Assembly: GCA_964420375.1 (NCBI GenBank)
Contig: CAYQTK010000131.1
Coordinates: forward strand, 1-11,743
From: CAYQTK01 sp964420375
Lineage (GTDB): Bacteria; RBG-13-61-14; DATKZS01
Length of the DNA: 11,743 bases
Reading direction: 5' to 3'
The position numbers and the translations under genes were made by a program. The notes under the pieces are model-generated. The model searched no databases, was not told the DNA's origin, and saw nothing but the letters and a program-made list of their open reading frames with translations. Numbering within the stretch: position 1 is the first letter of the stretch; every line of letters begins with the position of its first letter. Shown piece by piece: positions 1 through 6,220 of the stretch.

Positions 1-634
1 TGGACTTCTCCGCCCGGAAGGTGGGACCGTAACAATAGACCTTGCCGAAGGCCATTGCCGCGGCTTCGGCGTAAAGCTGGCCCGACTGGGTAAGATAGGC
101 CGGTTCGCCGAAGTAGTCGGTCTCGAACAGCGTGGTCGTGCCCTCGCACGCCGCAGGTGTGAGGATGGGAGAGTCCACCCGGATGAATCCCTGCTCGGAA
201 AGATAGTTGAAACACTGCCGGATGATCTCCGAGCGGACCCGCAGGATGGCGTGCTGGCGCCGCGAACGTATCCACAGGTGCCGGTGGTCCATCAAGAATG
301 CGGTGCCGTGTTCCTTGGGCGTAATCGGGTAGTCATGGGCCTCACTGACAAGCTCCAGACCGGTGACGCCGATCTCGTGCCCCAGCGGGGAACGGGGGTC
401 CTCTCTTACCACGCCCCGAACCTTTAAAGAACTCTCCTGCTGAATATGCTCCGCCAACGTGAAGACCTCCTCCGGCACGTCGCCCTTGAACACCACGCAT
501 TGAATGATGCCCGAGCCGTCCCTGACTTGAAGGAAGTGCAGCTTGCCCTTGCTCGACTTGTTATAAAGCCACCCGCGAAGCTCGACCTCGCTGTCCACGT
601 AACCTGCGACCTCTGCAACCCTTATCCAGTCCAT
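1..634 (-). CDS. asnS: Asparaginyl-tRNA synthetase, N-terminal half (partial)
   Basis: Class II aminoacyl-tRNA synthetase that charges tRNA-Asn with asparagine in the cytoplasm. The frame is read by reverse complement from the ATG at 634-632, and 211 complete codons are visible before the left window edge. Residues about 15-100 form the N-terminal OB-fold anticodon-binding domain (ELRGWLYNKSSKGKLHFLQV, then DGSGIIQCVV). A motif 1-like stretch, FIRVDSPILTP, follows, and the sequence ends inside motif 2 with GPTFRAEKS (residues 203-211). The GPTFRAEKS form with Lys is familiar from Bacillus/Thermus/archaeal-type AsnRS, which separates it from AspRS. The family is about 430-465 residues, so roughly half is present. 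The start follows the CYTH gene stop by 34 bp on the same strand, so the two are probably cotranscribed. An AGAGG lies upstream at loose spacing. Identification as AsnRS is confident; the C-terminal catalytic part is outside the window. Confidence 0.93.
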   Translation of the reverse strand, partial: MDWIRVAEVAGYVDSEVELRGWLYNKSSKGKLHFLQVRDGSGIIQCVVFKGDVPEEVFTLAEHIQQESSLKVRGVVREDPRSPLGHEIGVTGLELVSEAHDYPITPKEHGTAFLMDHRHLWIRSRRQHAILRVRSEIIRQCFNYLSEQGFIRVDSPILTPAACEGTTTLFETDYFGEPAYLTQSGQLYAEAAAMAFGKVYCYGPTFRAEKS

Positions 635-668
635 GCCTTCTATTTGTCCTCTCTATACCAGCGGTCCG

Positions 669-1244
669 CTAACCCGGCTTTTCGGCAAGGCTTTGCTCGT
701 AAAGCATCAGGGTATAGGCCCGCGGCTCGAGCGCGGACTCGAGAATGCCCAGCTCAGCCAGCAACGCCATCACCCGCGACTCAGCGCTTTCGATCCTGTC
801 TTCCCCCTCCACCATGATCTCGATCTCGACGAAGTTTCCCAAACCCTCGATGCAGACCAGCTCGACTATGGCGGGCGGCTCGTCCTCCCGTTCGGAACGC
901 ACCTGGAAGCGTTTGCCCTGCTTGCGCTTCCGGATAAGCTCCCGGAAGCCGAAAAGTCGTGCAAAGTTGCGGAAGGCATCAGCGTCGCTGATCTCGAACT
1001 CATACTCCCGGACTGTCGAGCAATCCACCGACGCGATGTCCTCCTTGGCCGTCACTATGGCCCGGTCGGAGAACTCCCGGAGACGGAACCGCTCGTAGGT
1101 ATACCCTTCGATCTCCAGGAAAGTGAAGTAGGTATCTGCATAGTCGATATAATCGAGAAAGCGGGTATCCGCCGGCAGCTTGCTTTCAACCTCTGACAGG
1201 TCCTCGACCCTTGCCTTGTTTTCTACCTCGATGCCTTCGGACAT
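669..1244 (-). CDS. CYTH-domain protein (class IV adenylate cyclase / triphosphatase family)
   Basis: A 191-residue protein of the CYTH superfamily: metal-dependent tunnel-fold enzymes acting on triphosphates, including CyaB-type class IV adenylate cyclases and thiamine-triphosphatase-like or inorganic triphosphatases. The N-terminal signature ExExK is present as E6-V-E8-N-K10. Basic tunnel residues are plausible in RFRLREF (about 51-57) and RKRKQGKRFQVR (about 104-116). The later VELVCIEGLGNFVEIE segment matches the DxxxGLGxFxEIE region typical of CyaB-like members. No signal peptide or membrane segment is seen, so it is cytosolic. Substrate (ATP to cAMP, or triphosphate hydrolysis) cannot be decided from sequence. 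It lies 34 bp upstream of asnS and probably forms a two-gene transcript with it. The ATG at 1244 has no recognisable Shine-Dalgarno, and an in-frame stop lies shortly upstream, so no longer ATG start is possible there. A possible leaderless promoter is listed separately. Confidence 0.85.
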   Translation of the reverse strand: MSEGIEVENKARVEDLSEVESKLPADTRFLDYIDYADTYFTFLEIEGYTYERFRLREFSDRAIVTAKEDIASVDCSTVREYEFEISDADAFRNFARLFGFRELIRKRKQGKRFQVRSEREDEPPAIVELVCIEGLGNFVEIEIMVEGEDRIESAESRVMALLAELGILESALEPRAYTLMLYEQSLAEKPG

Positions 1245-1251
1245 GGAATAT

Positions 1252-1280
1252 ATGCTAGATCATGGCAAGACTTCCGTCAA
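1252..1280 (-). promoter_or_regulatory. Candidate sigma-70 promoter for CYTH-asnS, possibly leaderless
   Basis: On the minus strand a -35 hexamer TTGACG (1280-1275) is separated by exactly 17 bp from TAGCAT (1257-1252). Only 7 bp remain between the -10 box and the ATG at 1244, so transcription would start at or within a base or two of the start codon. This agrees with the lack of a ribosome-binding site. The -35 matches 5/6 and the -10 matches 4/6 of the consensus. This is inference from motif and spacing only. Confidence 0.4.
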
Positions 1281-1351
1281 AGAAGAAGACCGCAGTACAA
1301 ACACTTTATCTCTCTGCCTGGAAAACGGTTCCGGGTCGCGCTTGTTTATTA

Positions 1352-1380
1352 TTGCACCAGTGCCATCCCGAAGATAAAAT
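1352..1380 (+). promoter_or_regulatory. Candidate promoter for the glycosyltransferase, near-leaderless
   Basis: TTGCAC (1352-1357), a 17-bp spacer and TAAAAT (1375-1380) form a sigma-70-like promoter whose predicted start would fall near 1387, about 5 nt before the ATG at 1392. The -10 matches 5/6; the -35 is weak (TTG only). No Shine-Dalgarno precedes the ATG, as for the divergent CYTH gene on the other side of this spacer. Apart from the two promoter candidates, nothing else is recognised in 1245-1391. Confidence 0.35.
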
Positions 1381-1391
1381 AATCCTCGCCC

Positions 1392-3170
1392 ATGTCCGAT
1401 AATGAAAAAGATACTTATGTGAAAGAAAGCTCGGGAAACCGTTCGACCGATTTTGGGGAAGCACGCGATCTCTCCCTTCAAAAAATTGATCTAATGCTCT
1501 GCGCGCTTATTACCCTGGCCGCTCTTTTTGTTCGTACCGTCTTTGTTATCAAGGCGGACTCCCTGTTTTTCGGAGACCTGGAGAGATACGTTTTTATAGC
1601 TCGCTCCCTGGTCGAGGGCAGGTTCTCCGATTACCTCCATTTTCATTATCCCCCTCTTTTCCCAACCTTGTTCGCTCCGCTGGGTCGGGTGCTGGGGGAT
1701 TATGAGACCGCCTCCCGGGCGGTCTCCGTTTTTCTGGCCTCGGGAGTTGTCTTTCCTGTCTATGTTCTGGCCTATAGGACCGGGGGGCGCGGCTCTGCAA
1801 TAGCGGCATCAGCTTTTTATGCCTTCATCTTTTTCATTGGAGGCCGGGAACAGGAACAGGTACTTTTACTATTCATATGGACCTCAGTGGCGGCGGGTCT
1901 TTTGAGCCTGGAGAAGAAAAAGCCCGGCTGGTTTTTCGCCACCGGTATGCTTTTCGGACTCGCCTTTCTCACCAAGCCGGAGGGATGGGGGTTCTTTCTG
2001 GTTTTTGTTGTCCTGGCTTTCGGGTACTGGTTGTCCAGCTCTTTCCGATACGGAGAGCTAAAGAAGGCCGCGCGCCATCCCGGGCAACGCTTTCCAGGCA
2101 TGTACGGTCTTCTCTGCATGGCTGTTATTGTGCTCGCCTACTTCATGATCACCGGTCCCTATCTCTTCGCTTATTATCAGAAGACAGGAGAGTTTTCTTT
2201 CAACCCCAAAGCCAGGACACTACTTTACATCCACAACTTGCGGGACTACAACCTGTTGTACATGATTCGTAAAGACCGCACCGAGTACTTCACCATGGCA
2301 CAAAGGGTATACCAGGAGGGGGACGTTAAACCTCACTCCAAGGGAGTTCCCTACCTCTTGTATAAGCACCGCAGCCAGTTTGCCTCCGCGTGGTGGAAAC
2401 GCTTTGACCGATCGCTTTTCGACATCCTCATACCGAAGTACCTGCAAAAGATTGTGCCCTGGCTCTGGCCGCTGCTCTTATTAGCGGGGTTATGGAACCG
2501 GCGGGAGAAGATCTTTTATGATCTATATCTTCACGCCTTTGCACTGGTGCCGCTTTTGCTGGTCCCCTTTTTTACCAATCTCTTTCCTCGCTTCTACTTC
2601 TCTTTGGTGCCCTGGTTGATGATATTTCTGGGCAGGGGAGCCTGGCGGATGCTGGTGGCACTCGCCTGGCTTTTCAACAAAGCGGGAGCGGACAAAGAGA
2701 GGATGAAAACCTCTCTGGTGCTTATCCTGACAGGCGCTCTCTTGTATGCTTGTGCCTTGAGAATCGTCCCGGCAAAGCCGCACCCGATGATAAAACCCGA
2801 ACTCGAGTTCCGAAAACAAATAGCCTCCGAGCTGAAAGACATGCTGCCGCCCGGCTGCCGCTTCATGGCCGAACTCACCAGGCGCTCCATGTGGTACCTG
2901 GCGGATTACCATCCCACCAGGCAGGAAGCGCTTCCTTACGATAAACTTCCCCCCATACTGGGCTTTGCAATCCGCAAAGACGTCAAGTTCATTGTCCACC
3001 ATGAGCACTCCCGGAAAAATCTCCGTTTCAAGAGCGTGGACCCTCTTTTGAAAAAGGATTTCTCATCCAAGCTCCTCAAACTGAGGCTCCGGAGGATCAG
3101 TCCTTCCGGCAAGGTTTATGTCATCTACGAGGTTTTGCCGACCCAATGCGGCGAGCAGGCAAAGGAGTGA
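1392..3170 (+). CDS. GT39/ArnT-like polytopic membrane glycosyltransferase
   Basis: A 592-residue integral membrane protein with the layout of GT-C-fold glycosyltransferases (GT39/PMT_2, ArnT-like). These enzymes transfer a sugar from a polyprenyl-phosphate donor to a lipid or protein acceptor on the periplasmic face. After a charged 30-residue cytosolic N-terminus comes TM1 (about 32-53). The first periplasmic loop holds the acidic catalytic-type pair D62-L-E64 (FFGDLERY) and the following HYPPLFP segment, both typical of the family. Multiple further TM segments run to about residue 460, including several very hydrophobic stretches (for example 115-205 and 370-460). A soluble C-terminal domain of about 120 residues follows (MLPPGCRFMAELTRRS onward), as in ArnT-like enzymes. 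An in-frame TAA 12 bp upstream excludes an earlier start, and no ribosome site is seen. No neighbour reveals the donor or acceptor, so the substrate is unknown. It faces the first sulfatase tail to tail across a repeat block. Confidence 0.82.
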   Translation: MSDNEKDTYVKESSGNRSTDFGEARDLSLQKIDLMLCALITLAALFVRTVFVIKADSLFFGDLERYVFIARSLVEGRFSDYLHFHYPPLFPTLFAPLGRVLGDYETASRAVSVFLASGVVFPVYVLAYRTGGRGSAIAASAFYAFIFFIGGREQEQVLLLFIWTSVAAGLLSLEKKKPGWFFATGMLFGLAFLTKPEGWGFFLVFVVLAFGYWLSSSFRYGELKKAARHPGQRFPGMYGLLCMAVIVLAYFMITGPYLFAYYQKTGEFSFNPKARTLLYIHNLRDYNLLYMIRKDRTEYFTMAQRVYQEGDVKPHSKGVPYLLYKHRSQFASAWWKRFDRSLFDILIPKYLQKIVPWLWPLLLLAGLWNRREKIFYDLYLHAFALVPLLLVPFFTNLFPRFYFSLVPWLMIFLGRGAWRMLVALAWLFNKAGADKERMKTSLVLILTGALLYACALRIVPAKPHPMIKPELEFRKQIASELKDMLPPGCRFMAELTRRSMWYLADYHPTRQEALPYDKLPPILGFAIRKDVKFIVHHEHSRKNLRFKSVDPLLKKDFSSKLLKLRLRRISPSGKVYVIYEVLPTQCGEQAKE

Positions 3171-3181
3171 AAGACGGATCC

Positions 3182-3300
3182 AGGTGTCTTGTCAAGCTCA
3201 CACTGACGAATCGTGTGCGAGTGACTTTAGTCGCGACTGAAGTCGCTCGCACGCTATGCGACGCTATGCGTCATTTTAATCTTGACAAGCTAGTGCTTTG
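3182..3300. repeat. Intergenic palindromic repeat, copy A2 (92-bp near-palindrome plus 10-bp duplication)
   Basis: The element is bounded by CTTGTCAAG (3188-3196) and CTTGACAAG (3281-3289). Its centre is the perfect palindrome AGTCGCGACT (3229-3238). The left arm is 46 bp and the right arm 56 bp. The 10-bp excess is accounted for by an exact tandem duplication ACGCTATGCG at 3251-3260 and 3261-3270. Both arms contain TGACG near the ends and a GCGAGYGACTTYAGTCGC hairpin core. The left outer sequence GGTGTCTTGTCAAGCT is also found, reverse complemented, at the right end of copy C1. It sits between two convergent genes, so it follows the 3' end of both. Confidence 0.88.
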
Positions 3301-3326
3301 TCACTCGAAAAAAGGGGAACAGGGCC

Positions 3327-3396
3327 GGCGAAAATCGCGGTATCAGCCGCTCGCATGGTTCTCTTCTATTCCTCGAGAAGCATTTGACAAAACACT
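3327..3396 (-). repeat. Intergenic palindromic repeat, copy A1 (degenerate unit abutting a stop codon)
   Basis: Read on the minus strand, this segment aligns closely with copy C2 at 9603-9675. Shared blocks are AGTGTTTTGTCAAATGCTT, GGAATA, a GAGAG-like stretch, TGCGAGCG and TTGATACCGCGA or close variants. The core hairpin here is GCGAAAATCGC instead of the GCGACTGAAGTCGC seen in other copies. Homology begins at the AG of the TAG stop codon of sulfatase 1 (3397-3395), so the repeat boundary coincides with the end of that gene. Confidence 0.75.
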
Positions 3397-4744
3397 ACAG
3401 CGCCTCCCGGAGAGTGTCGCTGGTGGAGCGTCGCCAGTCGTTTGTCAGCTTTTTGAAACGCTTCCTCTCGGGACGCGCATCACCGGTCCTTGCCAGGTTG
3501 TTCATCTCCAAGGGATCGTCGGGAAGGTAGAAGAGCTGCTCCTCTCCGTTCATGAAAAGGGCATACTTCCACTTGCCGGTGAAAAGCCCCCGCCAGGGAA
3601 TGGTGTCCGCCAGGGAGCCTGCAGAGCCTTCAATGAAGATTTGAGAGACCGGCTCGACCTCATCCGGACCGGAGATGGGCTTTAAATCGCGTCCGTAAAT
3701 ACTTCCCGGCCATTCGACTCCGGCAAGGCCGCATATGGTGGGCACGAAGTCCAGGTGGCTGGTAAGGTCATGCCGGTCCTGGTGTGCTTCTATCCCGGGA
3801 ACGGAAATCCACAAGGGCACCCGGGAGGCCTCTTCGTAAATCAGGCCCTTGTTCAATAGCCCGTGCGAGCCTGCCATCTCGCCGTGGTCAGAGGTGAACA
3901 CCACAATGGTGTTCCCCTCCTGACCGGAATCCTCCAACGCGTCCAGGAGCACTCCCACGTTTTTGTCCGCGTCCATGATGAGGTCGTGGTAATACTCCAG
4001 GTTGCCCCTCCAGTCGTCGTTCACCGACCCGTACCTGTCCCGGTTCTTTTGCGGATGAATCTGCACGGCCTTTACGTTGTCGGAAAGATCTGTCTCCAGG
4101 TTAGGTGGCACATACCCCTTTTTGTCGCATAATGAAGGATAGAGCGGATCGAAGGGCGGATAACATATATCATGGGGATTGATAAGCGAACAGACCAGAA
4201 ACCACGGACCCTGGTCGGCATGGTTGCGGAGCCACCAGGCGGCTTCGCGAGCCACCAGCGGGTCCGAGCCCATCGCTATGCGCTCGTTGGAGATGCGGCC
4301 GTCGAACCCGTACTCTTTTGGAGTGCGCCGGTTCTTGACGTGATGGGTAAGATGCCACTTGCCGAAGTAGCCGGTTTTGTAGCCGGCCTTTGAAAGCACG
4401 TTGCCCAGGTTGGGAACGTCGCGCGGAAGCTCGGGTATGACCTCGTCGGCGTAGATGTTGGAGTTGATCCCCAACTCGTGGGGGTAACGGCCGGTCATCA
4501 GATTTGCCCGGCTCGGCGAACACTGCGGAAACACCGCGTAGTGGTTGTGAAACTCCACGGTAGTGCTGGAAAGCCGCTCCCGCTGCGGACGCGACACCGG
4601 GTCGTCATGAAGCGGGTACCGCTCCTGGTCAACCAGCACGAAAAGGATGTTGGGACCCGCCGACCGGGCTGCAGCCGAGCTTTTTAAAAGGAGCAGTCCC
4701 GCACCTGCCGCGCCCGCGGTTTGTAAAAAATCTCTGCGTTTCAT
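3395..4744 (-). CDS. Tat-exported FGly-dependent sulfatase (sulfatase 1)
   Basis: A 449-residue member of the alkaline-phosphatase-like sulfatase superfamily that would hydrolyse a sulfate ester in the periplasm or outside the cell. It begins with a twin-arginine signal (K2-R-R-D-F-L, hydrophobic stretch about 10-26, then SAAARSAG). PNILFVLVDQER (31-42) is the first metal-binding strand, here with VDQ instead of the common DD. C75-S-P-S-R79 is the Cys-type motif converted to formylglycine, and it continues NLMTGRYP. Further active-site positions are G128-K-W-H131, N189-P-H191-D, and T284-S-D286-H287-G. Length fits the family. The start is supported by AAAGGAG 7 nt upstream of the ATG. It is divergent from sulfatase 2, sharing a 132-bp promoter spacer. 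No formylglycine-generating enzyme or anSME lies in the window. The VDQ form resembles choline-sulfatase or GlcNAc-6-sulfatase-like groups, but the substrate is unknown. Confidence 0.9.
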   Translation of the reverse strand: MKRRDFLQTAGAAGAGLLLLKSSAAARSAGPNILFVLVDQERYPLHDDPVSRPQRERLSSTTVEFHNHYAVFPQCSPSRANLMTGRYPHELGINSNIYADEVIPELPRDVPNLGNVLSKAGYKTGYFGKWHLTHHVKNRRTPKEYGFDGRISNERIAMGSDPLVAREAAWWLRNHADQGPWFLVCSLINPHDICYPPFDPLYPSLCDKKGYVPPNLETDLSDNVKAVQIHPQKNRDRYGSVNDDWRGNLEYYHDLIMDADKNVGVLLDALEDSGQEGNTIVVFTSDHGEMAGSHGLLNKGLIYEEASRVPLWISVPGIEAHQDRHDLTSHLDFVPTICGLAGVEWPGSIYGRDLKPISGPDEVEPVSQIFIEGSAGSLADTIPWRGLFTGKWKYALFMNGEEQLFYLPDDPLEMNNLARTGDARPERKRFKKLTNDWRRSTSDTLREAL

Positions 4745-4780
4745 TACCGTGCTCCTTTATAGATTTTTGGGGCCTCGCTC

Positions 4781-4810
4781 TTGTCAAGCCGCTTGTTACT
4801 AAAATATAAT
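4781..4810 (+). promoter_or_regulatory. Promoter for sulfatase 2 (perfect -10)
   Basis: TTGTCA (4781-4786), an 18-bp spacer and the perfect -10 hexamer TATAAT (4805-4810) predict a start near 4817 and a leader of about 60 nt before the ATG at 4877. The -35 matches 5/6. The complementary strand of the same -35 region reads TTGACA and points towards sulfatase 1, but no good -10 lies at 16-18 bp on that side (TATAAA only at 20 bp). Confidence 0.6.
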
Positions 4811-4837
4811 GGCTTTGTCTTTACGGCAAGCGGCTGG
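4785..4837. promoter_or_regulatory. Paired operator-like palindromes flanking the sulfatase 2 promoter
   Basis: Two 11-bp palindromes of form CAAGC-N-GCTTG lie 42 bp apart. CAAGCCGCTTG (4785-4795) is perfect and sits just after the -35; CAAGCGGCTGG (4827-4837) has one mismatch and sits just after the predicted start site. They also make a 9-bp perfect inverted repeat with each other (4787-4795 and 4827-4835). A spacing of 42 bp is four helical turns, which would put both on one DNA face, as expected for a dimeric repressor binding twice. No regulator gene is nearby, so this is inference. Confidence 0.4.
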
Positions 4838-4864
4838 AAAAAGTCCGCAAGCATATTGCCGGGG

Positions 4865-4871
4865 AAAGGAG
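4865..4871 (+). promoter_or_regulatory. Ribosome-binding site that fixes the sulfatase 2 start
   Basis: AAAGGAG ends 5 nt before the ATG at 4877. The frame is open back to a TTG at 4781, but that longer start would overlap the -35 box and would bury the twin-arginine signal behind 32 residues. The ATG at 4877 is therefore chosen. Confidence 0.8.
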
Positions 4872-4876
4872 CGGAC

Positions 4877-6217
4877 ATGGACAGGAGAGATTTCGTGAAG
4901 ACCGCTGCACTGGGCGCGGCGGGCATTGTTGCAAGCAGGCGCGGGCTTGCCGCCGAAAAGCCCAACATCGTGATCATCATGGCTGACGACCTGGGCTACG
5001 GCGACCTGGGCTGTTACGGGTCCGAGGCCATCAATACGCCCGTGCTGGATGAGATGGCGGACCAGGGTGTAAAGCTCACTTCTTTTTATTCTTCCAGTCC
5101 GGTGTGTACCCCTTCGCGGGCCGGACTTATCACCGGCAGGTATCCCATCCGGACGGGTGCACACGGCGTGTTCTTTCCCGACTGCAACCCCCTTGTCAGC
5201 CTGCCCATCCATCTCAGCCGCGGACTGGGACCGGGCATGAACCGCAACGAGATCACCCTGGCGCAGGCGCTCAAGACAGGCGGCTACGCCACCTGCTGCA
5301 TCGGCAAGTGGCACCTCGGCGACCTGAAGAGCTACCGGCCCCACCACCGGGGCTTCGACCACTACATGGGACTGCTCTACTCGAACGACATGGTCCCCCT
5401 GCCTTTATACAGAAACGACGAGATCATTGACCCCGCGCCCGCAAACCAGAACCTGCTTACGCAAAAATACACCAGCGAAGCGCTCTCCTGGATAAAACAA
5501 AACAAGGACCGGCCCTTCTTTCTGTACCTGCCCCATACCTTCCCCCACATACCGCTGTACGCCTCCGAGGAGTTCCGGGGAACATCCGCGGCGGGACTCT
5601 ATGGCGACTGTATACAGGAGATAGACTGGAGCACCGGAGAGATACTGGACGCGCTCGAGAGCTACGGTCTTGCCGAAAACACCTTTGTGTTCTTCACCTC
5701 GGACAACGGGCCGTGGTTCCAGGGAAGCGCCGGCCACTTCCGCGGCAGAAAGCTAGAGACCTTTGACGGCGGCATGCGCGTGCCCGCTATCGCCCGCTGG
5801 CCGGGCGTGATACCACAAGGAAAAGCATCCGACCAGATGAGTATGAACATCGACCTGTTTACCACCGCTCTCGCAGTTGCCGGATTAGAGCCGCCGCAGG
5901 ACAGGCCCATTGACGGCAAGAACATCCTGCCGCTTCTGCAAGGCGGAGACTCTCCCCACCAGGCGCTTTACTTCTATAATTCCAAAAACCTCCAGGCTGT
6001 GCGCACCCGGAACTGGAAGTACACCACCAGGCACACCGGCTATACCACCGGCCACTGGATGCTCCCCAAAGGACCCATGCTCTTCAACCTTGAAAACGAC
6101 CACAACGAGTCGTACAACGTGATCGAACTCTATCCCGAAAAAGCCCGAGAGATGGAACAGCTAATGAAAAGCTTCGAGAAGAACCTGGTAAAAGGAGTTC
6201 CCGGCAAGGACTTTTGA
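4877..6217 (+). CDS. Tat-exported arylsulfatase A-like sulfatase (sulfatase 2)
   Basis: A 446-residue sulfatase of the arylsulfatase A/cerebroside-sulfatase-like type. The N-terminus M1-D-R3-R4-D-F-V-K is a twin-arginine signal, with a hydrophobic stretch to about 20 and an LAA-E cleavage-like end near 24-27. PNIVIIMADDLGYGDLG (29-45) contains the paired metal-binding D37-D38. C77-T-P-S-R81 is the canonical formylglycine motif, followed by AGLITGRYP. GKWHLG (143-148) gives K144 and H146, LPHTFPHIP (218-226) supplies His ligands, TSDNGPW (274-280) gives D276-N277, and K292 lies in RGRKLETFDGG. It would remove sulfate from an organic ester, probably a glycan or sulfolipid, outside the cytoplasm. 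It needs an FGE or anSME maturase encoded elsewhere. It is divergent from sulfatase 1 and shares only modest similarity with it, so this is not a recent duplication. It converges with the creatininase-family gene, 3 bp between stops. Confidence 0.92.
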   Translation: MDRRDFVKTAALGAAGIVASRRGLAAEKPNIVIIMADDLGYGDLGCYGSEAINTPVLDEMADQGVKLTSFYSSSPVCTPSRAGLITGRYPIRTGAHGVFFPDCNPLVSLPIHLSRGLGPGMNRNEITLAQALKTGGYATCCIGKWHLGDLKSYRPHHRGFDHYMGLLYSNDMVPLPLYRNDEIIDPAPANQNLLTQKYTSEALSWIKQNKDRPFFLYLPHTFPHIPLYASEEFRGTSAAGLYGDCIQEIDWSTGEILDALESYGLAENTFVFFTSDNGPWFQGSAGHFRGRKLETFDGGMRVPAIARWPGVIPQGKASDQMSMNIDLFTTALAVAGLEPPQDRPIDGKNILPLLQGGDSPHQALYFYNSKNLQAVRTRNWKYTTRHTGYTTGHWMLPKGPMLFNLENDHNESYNVIELYPEKAREMEQLMKSFEKNLVKGVPGKDF

Positions 6218-6220
6218 TTG

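Noticed and set aside
633..1196. A 187-codon plus-strand frame opposite the CYTH gene
   Set aside because: Antisense to a CYTH protein with its ExExK signature and GLGxFVEIE region; no own motif.
3146..3685. A 179-codon plus-strand frame across repeat A and the sulfatase 1 end
   Set aside because: It overlaps two genes and the repeats and no domain is visible, so it is a shadow frame.
4781..4876. TTG start giving sulfatase 2 a 32-residue extension
   Set aside because: It would begin in the -35 box of the promoter. The ATG at 4877 has an AAAGGAG site and places the twin-arginine signal at the N-terminus.
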